A stretch of DNA of 6,512 nt from Faecalimonas sp. (GTDB lineage: Bacteria; Bacillota_A; Clostridia; Lachnospirales; Lachnospiraceae), in assembly GCA_026169575.1 (NCBI GenBank), contig JAPFCT010000195.1, forward strand, positions 1-6,512, in the 5' to 3' direction. Below the pieces are notes generated by a model that saw nothing but the letters and a program-made list of their open reading frames with translations, did not search any database and was not told where the DNA came from. This document shows positions 1-6,146 of this stretch, piece after piece. The translations under genes and the position numbers were made by a program. The first letter of the stretch is position 1. Every line of letters starts with the position of its first letter.

Positions 1-187
1 ACATATCATCGAAGGTACACCATTATTAGCTCCGGGAGCAGATGGAATCAACGGAGTAAATCTTGCAAATGCAACACTTCTTTCAAGCTGGTTAGGAAAA
101 GAAGTAGAACTTCCGGTAGACGAAGATTTATATCTTGCTGAACTGAATAAGAAAATTGCAGAGGAAGGAAAATTCCCAACACGTTAA
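1..187 (+). CDS. Gfo/Idh/MocA-family oxidoreductase, C-terminal fragment
   Basis: The window opens inside a gene whose codons run from base 2 to a TAA stop at 185-187, leaving the last 61 residues. The visible protein has the typical C-terminal tail of Gfo/Idh/MocA NAD(P)-dependent sugar oxidoreductases: a G-x-x-G-x-N-L-x-N-A-x-x-L-S-S-W-L-G-K core, then V-E-L-P-V-D and L-x-x-K-I. In this family that segment closes the C-terminal alpha/beta domain that forms the substrate pocket; the Rossmann domain and the catalytic EKP lysine lie upstream and are not visible. Family members oxidise or reduce sugars, sugar acids or inositols in the cytoplasm. The next gene, a second member of the same superfamily, starts 29 bases downstream, so the two are probably co-transcribed. 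Substrate unknown. Family assignment is fairly sure despite the short fragment. Confidence 0.8.
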   Translation, partial: HIIEGTPLLAPGADGINGVNLANATLLSSWLGKEVELPVDEDLYLAELNKKIAEEGKFPTR

Positions 188-204
188 TTTCACAGATGGA
201 AATG

Positions 205-211
205 GGAGGGG
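205..211 (+). promoter_or_regulatory. Ribosome binding site that decides the start of the second oxidoreductase
   Basis: A GGAGGGG sequence sits five bases before the ATG at 217. An in-frame ATG at 196 lies upstream of this site and has no purine-rich stretch at a suitable distance. The seven extra residues it would add (MEMGGVR) fall outside the usual Rossmann start. Translation therefore most likely begins at 217. Confidence 0.75.
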
Positions 212-216
212 TCAGG

Positions 217-1218
217 ATGAAGAGAGCAGCGATCATTGGATTAGGAGATATTTCCAGAATTCATATTGCGGGTATTCTTGCAAATCCAGAAATAACACTC
301 TGCGGACTGTGTGACATCAATCCGGAAGCCAGTCAGGGGCTTCCGGAAGGTGTCCCTTTCTTTACAGACTACAGAGAAATGGTAAAACAGACAGAGCCAG
401 ACTGTGTTCATATCTGTCTGCCGCACTATCTGCATTATCCGGTTGCAAAAGAAGTGGCTGAGATGGGGTGCAATGTATTTTGTGAAAAGCCGGTGGCGCT
501 TACGACAAAAGAAGCAGAAGACTATGTGAAACTGGAAGCAGCGCATCCAGAACTTCATATTGGAATTTGTCTCCAGAATCGTTTAAATGAGAGTGTGGAG
601 ATGTTAAAGGAACTGATCGACAGTGGAAAATACGGAAAAGTCACAGGGACAAGAGGAATTGTCCCATGGTACCGTGCAAAAGAGTACTATGATGTGAAGC
701 CGTGGCGCGGCAAGTGGGAGACTGCCGGAGGCGGATGTATGATCAATCAGTCCGTGCATACACTGGATCTGTTATATTATCTCGGAGGCGCAATCAAAGG
801 TGTTCATGCTTCCGTCAGCCAGATCTTAGATTATGGGATCGAAGTAGAAGACACGGTAACTGCAAGACTGGATTATGAAAACGGGGCGAAAGGTCTGTTC
901 TTTGCGACAAATGCAAATCACAAGAATGAGTCCGTACAGATTGCGGTACAGCTGGAGCATGGAGAATTTCTGATCCGGGATAATGTACTTTACGAAGTAT
1001 TAAATGACGGGACACAGAAGATGCTGATCGAGGATGAGAAAATGCCTGGAACGAAGTTTTACTATGGCGCAAGCCACGGGAAACTGATCGCCCGATTTTA
1101 CAGATGCCTTGAGGATGGTACAGACAACTATATTAAAGTCAGAGATGCAAAAATGAGTATCCAGCTGATTGATGCCATTCAGGAATCCGGAAGAACAAAC
1201 AGCTATGTGTGTGTATAG
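217..1218 (+). CDS. Gfo/Idh/MocA-family NAD(P)-dependent sugar oxidoreductase
   Basis: This is a 333-residue cytoplasmic dehydrogenase of the Gfo/Idh/MocA superfamily, full length for the family. Residues 4-16 form the Rossmann nucleotide-binding turn (AAIIGLGDIS...H). Residues 90-92 are the E-K-P motif, whose lysine contacts cofactor and substrate. The C-terminal domain carries the W-R-G-K-W segment (163-167) and the family motif GGGCMINQSVHTLD (171-184) with the conserved active-site histidine at 181. The position four residues before that histidine, an aspartate in inositol dehydrogenases, is asparagine (177), a variant also known in this superfamily. Such enzymes interconvert hydroxyl and keto groups on sugars or cyclitols using NAD(P); some use the redox step to cleave glycosides. 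The start at 217 is chosen over 196 because of the ribosome binding site at 205-211. It sits 29 bases after another family member and 91 bases before a sugar isomerase. Exact substrate unknown. Confidence 0.9.
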   Translation: MKRAAIIGLGDISRIHIAGILANPEITLCGLCDINPEASQGLPEGVPFFTDYREMVKQTEPDCVHICLPHYLHYPVAKEVAEMGCNVFCEKPVALTTKEAEDYVKLEAAHPELHIGICLQNRLNESVEMLKELIDSGKYGKVTGTRGIVPWYRAKEYYDVKPWRGKWETAGGGCMINQSVHTLDLLYYLGGAIKGVHASVSQILDYGIEVEDTVTARLDYENGAKGLFFATNANHKNESVQIAVQLEHGEFLIRDNVLYEVLNDGTQKMLIEDEKMPGTKFYYGASHGKLIARFYRCLEDGTDNYIKVRDAKMSIQLIDAIQESGRTNSYVCV

Positions 1219-1309
1219 AAACTCTGTCACTACAAGGAGCGGACAGCTGCTGGATCCGGTCAGAACGCTCAGACGGAAGGACAGTTTTTAGAAAATAGGA
1301 GGAAGATCG

Positions 1310-2176
1310 ATGAAAAAAGGATTAATTGGTATTCAGATGAGTACGATCAAAGACAAAATTGCAGAATTAGGTGCATATGGAACATTAAAAGCATGTGCAG
1401 AACTGGGATATCACTGTGTAGAAGTTTCTCAGATTCCGATGACAGAAGAAAATGTGGCAGGAATGAAAAAAGCATGCGAAGAATTTGGAATCAAGATTGC
1501 AGCACTCAGCGCAGCGTTAGAGCCTATGATGCCGGGAATGCCAGGGGAATATCTTACAACAGATTTCGATAAGATCGTAGCTGACTGTAAGACATTAAAC
1601 TGTGATATGCTCCGTATCGGGATGCTTCCAATGACATGTATGGGAAGCCGTGAGAAAGCGCTTGATTTTGTAAAACGTGCAGATGAAGTAGCAGGAAGAT
1701 TAAAAGAACACGGAATCGATCTGTACTACCACAATCACCATGTAGAGTTTGTAAAATACGATGGAGAATATTTATTAGACATCATCAAGAACAATACAAA
1801 ACATATGGGATTTGAGTTAGATATCCACTGGATCCACAGAGGAGGAGAAAATCCGGTAGAATTTATTAAAAAATATGATGGACGTATCCGTCTTCTTCAC
1901 TTAAAAGACTACAGAATCGGTGAAGTGAAGCTTCCGGAAGGAAAATTTGATCCAGAGACATTCATGGCTGCATTTACAAGCAATGTAGAGTTTGCAGAAG
2001 TCGGAGAAGGTTCTCTCCCGGTAAAAGAATGTATCGAGGCAGGTCTTGCAGGAGGAAGCGAGTACTTCCTGATCGAGCAGGATGCGACTTATGGAAGAGA
2101 TCCATTTGAAAGTCTGAAGATTAGCAAAGAAAACCTTGAAAAACTCGGATATGGTGACTGGTTCAATTTAGACTAA
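1310..2176 (+). CDS. Sugar phosphate isomerase/epimerase (xylose isomerase-like TIM barrel)
   Basis: The 288-residue product belongs to the AP-endonuclease-2/xylose-isomerase-like TIM-barrel superfamily, which includes IolE, IolI and ketose 3-epimerases. Candidate divalent-metal ligands fall at the expected strand ends: E146 in HNHHVEF, D171 in ELDIHW, H197 in LLHLKDY and E256 in FLIEQD. H173 and K199 lie beside them. These four residues match the Glu-Asp-His-Glu metal set of IolI-type and epimerase enzymes, so the site looks intact. Members usually isomerise, epimerise or dehydrate sugars and keto-inositols; partners of Gfo/Idh/MocA dehydrogenases often act on the keto product. A strong AGGAGG at 1297-1302, seven bases before the ATG, supports the start. 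There is no signal peptide, so it is cytoplasmic. The 91-base gap upstream shows no clear promoter, so it is probably co-transcribed with the oxidoreductases. Reaction and substrate cannot be read from sequence. Confidence 0.88.
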   Translation: MKKGLIGIQMSTIKDKIAELGAYGTLKACAELGYHCVEVSQIPMTEENVAGMKKACEEFGIKIAALSAALEPMMPGMPGEYLTTDFDKIVADCKTLNCDMLRIGMLPMTCMGSREKALDFVKRADEVAGRLKEHGIDLYYHNHHVEFVKYDGEYLLDIIKNNTKHMGFELDIHWIHRGGENPVEFIKKYDGRIRLLHLKDYRIGEVKLPEGKFDPETFMAAFTSNVEFAEVGEGSLPVKECIEAGLAGGSEYFLIEQDATYGRDPFESLKISKENLEKLGYGDWFNLD

Positions 2177-2265
2177 TTTAGAAATATATTTGAAGAGGTT
2201 TTATAGATTTAAAAAGCAATTAATGATATTGTGGAAGTCAAAGAGGGGGAAATAATCCTTTTGAA

Positions 2266-2280
2266 AGTTGAATATCAACT
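2266..2280. promoter_or_regulatory. Palindrome, candidate operator upstream of the symporter gene
   Basis: AGTTGAATATCAACT is a perfect inverted repeat with 6-base arms around a 3-base centre. It lies about 100 bases before the symporter start and overlaps the candidate -35 box at 2268-2273, the usual place for a repressor site. Part of it, TTGAATAT (2268-2275), recurs as a direct copy at 2299-2306, 31 bases on. No regulator gene is in the window, so the binding protein is unknown, and in AT-rich intergenic DNA a site of this size may arise by chance. Confidence 0.3.
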
Positions 2281-2296
2281 ATGAACATCTGATAAA
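2268..2296 (+). promoter_or_regulatory. Candidate promoter for the symporter-TM2-GH79 genes
   Basis: The 202-base gap 2177-2378 separates the isomerase from the symporter, which is long for an operon that runs straight through. It contains TTGAAT (2268-2273) and GATAAA (2291-2296) separated by 17 bases, each matching the sigma-A consensus at four of six positions. An alternative -10, TAAAAT at 2293-2298, would give a 19-base spacer. No convincing rho-independent terminator follows the isomerase, so read-through from upstream is also possible. Apart from this and the palindrome, nothing firm was seen in the gap. Confidence 0.3.
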
Positions 2297-2378
2297 ATTT
2301 GAATATACAGATTGGTTTGGTGTTCTGAAAATTTCCACTTAAAACTGAATAGAGTAAAGTGAAAAAAGGAGAAACGCT

Positions 2379-3863
2379 ATGAGCGAAACAAAAACAACAC
2401 ATGCCAATGCAATTCACAGGGCGAAGACATGGGAGATCGCATTTTATGCATTAAACAATACATCTACAAACCTTTATATGATGGCTTTTATGTACGTATC
2501 CTATTTCCTGACGGGTATCGTCGGAGTTGGAGTTGTCCTTGCAGGAACGATCACAACAGTGATGCGTATGTGGGACGGTGTCACAGACCCGTTTATCGGC
2601 TATATTGTAGATAAAACAAACACGAAGTTTGGAAAGAACCGTCCGTTTATTTTAATTGGTAACTTGATTCTGTTAGTGACAAGTTTTCTGATTTTCTGGA
2701 TCACACCGGAACTTCCGAAAGTAGCAAGATTTCCATTTTACATTGTAATGTATATGCTGTATATCATCGGATATACGTGCCAGTGTGTTGTAACAAAATC
2801 TGCCCAGACTTGTCTGACAAATGATCCAACACAGAGACCGATCTTTACAATGTTTGATGCGGTATTTGGTACAGTGATGATGGCTGGTTTCCCAATTGTT
2901 ATTACAAATGTATTGATTCCGATGTACGGTGGAAATGCAGCGTTTGCAAACCCGGATTTCTTCAAAGGAATCTGGAAAATCGTTGCAACAGTTTCCCTTT
3001 TGTTTGCAACTCTTGCGATTATCGGTCTGAGAAGAAAAGACCGTCTGGAATATTATGGAACAGGTGTGGCTCAGCGAATCACATTCAAAGATTACTGGGA
3101 AGTACTCCGGAAAAACCGTGCGATCCAGATGCTCGTAATCTCTGCATCATCTGATAAGCTGTCTGGAACTATGAAGACAAATTCTATTGTATATGTTATG
3201 TTGTTTGGTATTATCTGCGGAAACTATGCAGCGTACGGAACATACAGTGCAGTGACCAGTATTCCAAATATTATTGTCACATTACTTTTGATGAACTTCA
3301 TTGCCCGTAGAATGGGACAGAAATCAGCAATGCTTGTTGGAACATGGGGAGCAATCTTTTCTGCAATTGGTCTTTTCCTGTTACTGTTCTTTGGAGATCC
3401 GAAGTCTTTGAGCTTTACAGATATTAATTTGTTCACAATTCTCTTTGTTGGATTAAATGTCATTATGGCAGGATTTTCAGGTGTTGCCGGAAATATTGTT
3501 ATCCCGATGACAGCAGACTGTGCAGATTATGAAGTATACCGTTCTGGAAAGTATGTGCCGGGTCTTATGGGAACTTTGTTCAGCTTTGTAGATAAGATGA
3601 TTTCTTCACTGGCAGGAACATTTGTATCGCTGATGATCGCAGCAATTGGATTTAAGAATACACAGCCGACACCGGATACACCATATAGTGATGGAATCTT
3701 CTGGGTAACAATGGCATGCTTCTTAGGAGCGCCGATGGTTGGATGGATCTTAAATGTCATTGCACTGAAATTCTATCCACTGACAAAAGAGAAGATGGAA
3801 GAAATCCAGGATCGTATTGCAGAAATTAAAGCAGAAGCAGCAAAACAGAATGCTGCAAACTAA
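2379..3863 (+). CDS. GPH-family sugar:cation symporter (MFS, MelB/GusB-like)
   Basis: A 494-residue integral membrane transporter of the glycoside-pentoside-hexuronide:cation symporter family, which imports mono-, di- or glycosides such as melibiose, xylosides and glucuronides with H+ or Na+. Conserved family signatures are visible. The loop-2/3 motif is D66-x3-D70-P71-x2-G74-x3-D78-x-T80 followed by G85-x2-R88-P89. A second signature is LTNDPTQRP at 146-154, and the C-half motif T-A-D-C-A-D-Y-E at 378-385 is followed by G390 and G395. About twelve hydrophobic segments are spread along the chain, for example near 20-45, 90-109, 119-139, 160-183 and 440-465. The tail from about 470 is charged and cytoplasmic, and there is no fused IIA domain. 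AAGGAG at 2366-2371, seven bases upstream, fixes the start. It is followed after 22 bases by the TM2 gene and then by a GH79 hydrolase, so a glucuronide is the best substrate guess, by context only. Confidence 0.92.
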   Translation: MSETKTTHANAIHRAKTWEIAFYALNNTSTNLYMMAFMYVSYFLTGIVGVGVVLAGTITTVMRMWDGVTDPFIGYIVDKTNTKFGKNRPFILIGNLILLVTSFLIFWITPELPKVARFPFYIVMYMLYIIGYTCQCVVTKSAQTCLTNDPTQRPIFTMFDAVFGTVMMAGFPIVITNVLIPMYGGNAAFANPDFFKGIWKIVATVSLLFATLAIIGLRRKDRLEYYGTGVAQRITFKDYWEVLRKNRAIQMLVISASSDKLSGTMKTNSIVYVMLFGIICGNYAAYGTYSAVTSIPNIIVTLLLMNFIARRMGQKSAMLVGTWGAIFSAIGLFLLLFFGDPKSLSFTDINLFTILFVGLNVIMAGFSGVAGNIVIPMTADCADYEVYRSGKYVPGLMGTLFSFVDKMISSLAGTFVSLMIAAIGFKNTQPTPDTPYSDGIFWVTMACFLGAPMVGWILNVIALKFYPLTKEKMEEIQDRIAEIKAEAAKQNAAN

Positions 3864-3885
3864 TTGAAAGGGGCAGGAAAGGGCT

Positions 3886-4260
3886 ATGAAAAATTCTCAA
3901 GATAAAAAATCGACAGAGCGGGTTGATTTTGCCAAGATGGCGCTTTTGGAGGATGAGCTTCATGCAGTGGAAGAACAGTATGGAAAAGAAGAAAAATTAA
4001 AGCTTTGGCAAAGACTCGGAGACCGGTATTTCTACTGGAGAGAAAATCGGGAGCTCCATAAGGTTAAGCGGAAAGTATATGTTCTTTTGACTGTCTTCCT
4101 TGGATGGGCTGGAATCCATAGATTTTATGAAAAGCGGTGGATATTGGGTCTCTTTTATCTTGCTCTTTCCTGGACTGGTTTTCCGATCGCCCTTGCGATG
4201 GTAGACTTTATGATCGCCCTTCCAATGAAAGAAGATGAAAATGGTTACATTATGATTTAA
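3886..4260 (+). CDS. Small TM2-domain membrane protein
   Basis: A 124-residue protein with two parts. Residues 1-62 are highly charged, probably helical and cytoplasmic. Residues 63-113 form a TM2 domain: a first hydrophobic segment about 64-79, the hallmark turn G-W-A-G-I-H-R-F-Y (73-81), a second hydrophobic segment about 86-112, and the conserved aspartate at 107. TM2 proteins are widespread in bacteria and eukaryotes, but their biochemical role is not established in bacteria, so no function is assigned. The gene follows the symporter by only 22 bases, with a GGGG/AGGAAAGGG purine tract before the ATG, implying co-transcription. Five of its eight arginine codons are CGG, a codon that is rare in the symporter, so it looks less codon-adapted than its neighbours. 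That fits weak expression or a separate history. There is no link to sugar metabolism other than position. Confidence 0.82.
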   Translation: MKNSQDKKSTERVDFAKMALLEDELHAVEEQYGKEEKLKLWQRLGDRYFYWRENRELHKVKRKVYVLLTVFLGWAGIHRFYEKRWILGLFYLALSWTGFPIALAMVDFMIALPMKEDENGYIMI

Positions 4261-4332
4261 GGATCATATCAGTTGATACACTTATGGATGTGTACATTTT
4301 GAAATGATTAAAAATATGGGAAGGAGAAAAAC

Positions 4333-5862
4333 ATGGGTGAATTTATAAAACTAAATCCGGACGGATTAAAAGCGCTTCGTGAGATTAATCCGATGATGAT
4401 GTCCTACAATGTAGAGTTTGCAGAAGTAACAGGAGGAACTTTCTGGAAAGCTTACACACCGGAACAGATAGCAGGAACAGAAGAATTTTATGTAGAGCCG
4501 ACTACAGAAGGAATTGCGGCAATGTATAAAGATCTGATGCAGATCTATGCTCCAATCGACTTGTATAACAAAAAGCTGCGCGCTCTCGCAAAAGAACTGG
4601 GACCAGTGTGGGTTCGTGTTTCTGGGACATGGGCAACGAAGACCTACTATGATTTTGATGGGAAAATGAACGGGCAGGTTCCAGAGGGATACCTGAACGT
4701 ACTGACAAAAGAGCAGTGGATCGGTGTGCTGGATTTTGTAAAAGAGATTGGTGCAAAACTGATCGTCTCTGTTGCAAACTGTCCGGGACCTCACACGGCA
4801 GAAGAGCCATGGAATCCATCTGAGGCAGAGAAACTGTTCTCTCTGAGCAAAGAATATGGTGTGCCGATCAATGCGGCTGAGTTTGCAAACGAGCCAAATA
4901 TGATGGAGCATACCGGATTCCCAAAAGGATATACACCGGCACATTACCGAAGAGATCAGGATCTTTTCTTCAAATGGCTTCGTGAAAATTATCCGGATTG
5001 TATTTGTGTTGGACCGAGTACGACAGGTGGAGATGATATTACATTTGGAAAAGGTGGAGATTCTGCAGTAGGCGGCATCGAGCAGCTGATGCCGGAAACA
5101 TGTGACTGTGCAGATCTGTTGGATGGAACGACGGAGAAGCTGGACGTGTTCAGTTATCATTATTATAACGGAGTTTCAGAGCGTCTCGCCTCTGTAATGC
5201 CGTCGGGACACTGGGATGCTTCCGAAGCAAACACAGAAGAATATCTGGCAGTTGCACCGCACTGTGCACGTGTTTATGCTCCGATTCGTGATAAATATGT
5301 TCCAGGCGGGGAAATGTGGGTGACGGAATCCGGAGATGCAGGAGGTGGCGGAGACACATGGGCATCTACTTATCTGGACGTATTCCGTACATTGAATGAG
5401 CTGGGCGGCTTTGCTGCCGTTACAAACGGTGTGATCTTCCACAATACGCTGGCTTCTTCTGATTATGGATTTCTGGCGCGTGAAGTATTTGATCCACGCC
5501 CAAACTATTTTGCAGTGCTTCTGTGGAACCGTTTGATGGGAACAACTGTTTTCGACACAAACGAGGCAGTTAGAGAAGGTGCCCATGTATATGCACATTC
5601 CCGCAAGGACGGAAAAGACGGTGTAGTATATCTTGTGATCAATAACTCATTTACAGAGACAACAACGGTAGAACTTCCAAAAGATGCAGTGCGTTATACA
5701 CTGGCAGGAGAAAATGGAAATGTGCGCGCAACGGTTATGACGCTGAATGGCAAACCACTTGTATTGGGAGAAGACAATGCACTTCCATCATTGGAGGGCG
5801 CAGAGCAGGAGGCAGGCGAAGTGGAACTTGCACCGGGCACTTGTACCTTCTTTGTAATGTAA
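4333..5862 (+). CDS. Heparanase-like glycoside hydrolase, family GH79 (probable beta-glucuronidase)
   Basis: A 509-residue protein that aligns by eye with heparanase along most of its length, so GH79 of clan GH-A is proposed. The (beta/alpha)8 barrel holds the acid/base candidate E187 in FANEPN (184-189), an H-Y-Y-x-G segment at 276-280 resembling the heparanase HHYYLNGR region, and the nucleophile candidate E332 in WVTESGDAGGGGDTW (329-343). The run REVFDPRPNYFAVLLWNRLMG (383-403) matches the heparanase stretch before its C-terminal beta-sandwich. The sandwich spans roughly 404-509 and ends in TLNGKPL and CTFFVM, like the heparanase tail. There is no signal peptide or membrane anchor, so the enzyme should act in the cytoplasm on imported small substrates rather than on polymers. 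GH79 enzymes hydrolyse beta-glucuronides, 4-O-methyl-glucuronides or heparan sulfate with retention. AAGGAG at 4321-4326 supports the start. The 72-base upstream gap shows only a weak TACAC/GTGTA inverted repeat (4277-4294). Family is firm; substrate is inferred. Confidence 0.88.
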   Translation: MGEFIKLNPDGLKALREINPMMMSYNVEFAEVTGGTFWKAYTPEQIAGTEEFYVEPTTEGIAAMYKDLMQIYAPIDLYNKKLRALAKELGPVWVRVSGTWATKTYYDFDGKMNGQVPEGYLNVLTKEQWIGVLDFVKEIGAKLIVSVANCPGPHTAEEPWNPSEAEKLFSLSKEYGVPINAAEFANEPNMMEHTGFPKGYTPAHYRRDQDLFFKWLRENYPDCICVGPSTTGGDDITFGKGGDSAVGGIEQLMPETCDCADLLDGTTEKLDVFSYHYYNGVSERLASVMPSGHWDASEANTEEYLAVAPHCARVYAPIRDKYVPGGEMWVTESGDAGGGGDTWASTYLDVFRTLNELGGFAAVTNGVIFHNTLASSDYGFLAREVFDPRPNYFAVLLWNRLMGTTVFDTNEAVREGAHVYAHSRKDGKDGVVYLVINNSFTETTTVELPKDAVRYTLAGENGNVRATVMTLNGKPLVLGEDNALPSLEGAEQEAGEVELAPGTCTFFVM

Positions 5863-5935
5863 TCATATAAGACTGTCAGAATCATGGCAGCTGTGTCAGA
5901 ATGAAATGACAGGGACAATAACATATTTATTGATT

Positions 5936-5972
5936 TTACGGCGGCTTTGAAAAAAGCTGCCGTAAGCATTTT
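5936..5972 (+). terminator. Rho-independent terminator after the GH79 gene
   Basis: A 13-base-pair hairpin has arms at 5936-5948 (TTACGGCGGCTTT) and 5953-5965 (AAAGCTGCCGTAA), with one G-U pair and a GAAA tetraloop. It lies 73 bases after the hydrolase stop. The tail is GCATTTT, a short U run displaced by three bases, so termination may be incomplete. The opposite strand has no U tract after the hairpin, so it serves the + strand sugar genes. Confidence 0.65.
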
Positions 5973-6060
5973 ATGGACAGAAATATGTACGGTAGCAAAG
6001 GCCGTCCGGTCAACCAGGGATCAGATACATAACTGATAGAAAGATTATCAAGAGGAATGT

Positions 6061-6095
6061 TTTTCTTTCAGGCTTTTTATGCCATGAAAGAAAGA
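6061..6095 (+). other. Bulged stem-loop upstream of the plsX promoter
   Basis: TTTTCTTTCAGGC (6061-6073) pairs with GCC plus TGAAAGAAAG (6081-6094) across a 7-base loop TTTTTAT, with one bulged A at 6084. No U tract follows on either strand, so it is not a standard terminator. It precedes the plsX promoter and would be transcribed only by read-through from the left. Role unknown. Confidence 0.35.
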
Positions 6096-6117
6096 GAAAA
6101 GGGAGCAAAAAATTATA

Positions 6118-6146
6118 TTGATTTTTACAGAGATGTCTAGTAATAT
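6118..6146 (+). promoter_or_regulatory. Sigma-A-type promoter of plsX
   Basis: TTGATT (6118-6123) and TAATAT (6141-6146) are separated by exactly 17 bases in an AT-rich setting, each close to the vegetative consensus. Transcription would begin near 6153, about 22 bases before the plsX start, just leaving room for the ribosome binding site at 6163-6168. Two copies of TAGTAAT (6138-6144 and 6153-6159) flank the -10 box and start point and could be part of an operator. Confidence 0.65.

Noticed and set aside
196..216. Upstream in-frame ATG for the second oxidoreductase, adding MEMGGVR
   Set aside because: The strong GGAGGGG at 205-211 lies downstream of it and points to the ATG at 217; the extra residues are not part of the Rossmann fold start.
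1219..1309. Possible attenuator pairing between AAACTCTGTC (1219-1228) and GACAGTTT (1280-1287) followed by a T run
   Set aside because: The pairing needs a bulge and encloses more than 50 bases; the T run is too short and the stem too weak to call a terminator.
1..2176. Assignment of the left half as an inositol (iol) operon
   Set aside because: The families fit loosely, but no IolB, IolC or IolD gene is visible and the neighbouring symporter and GH79 point to glycosides; the evidence is insufficient for iol gene names.
2261..2284. Seven-codon leader ORF from TTG behind GAGGGGGA (2243-2250)
   Set aside because: Very short, non-ATG start and no regulatory codon pattern; it is more simply explained by chance in the promoter region.
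4366..5160. 264-codon minus-strand ORF opposite the hydrolase gene
   Set aside because: It lies fully antisense to the clearly conserved GH79 protein, is rich in Cys, His, Ile and Ser as antisense frames of such genes are, and shows no family motif.
6057..6140. 27-codon ORF starting MFFFQAFYAMKERE
   Set aside because: The purine tract is only one base from the ATG, the ORF overlaps the stem-loop and the plsX -35 box, and it has no recognisable similarity; its composition follows the A/T-rich hairpin arms.
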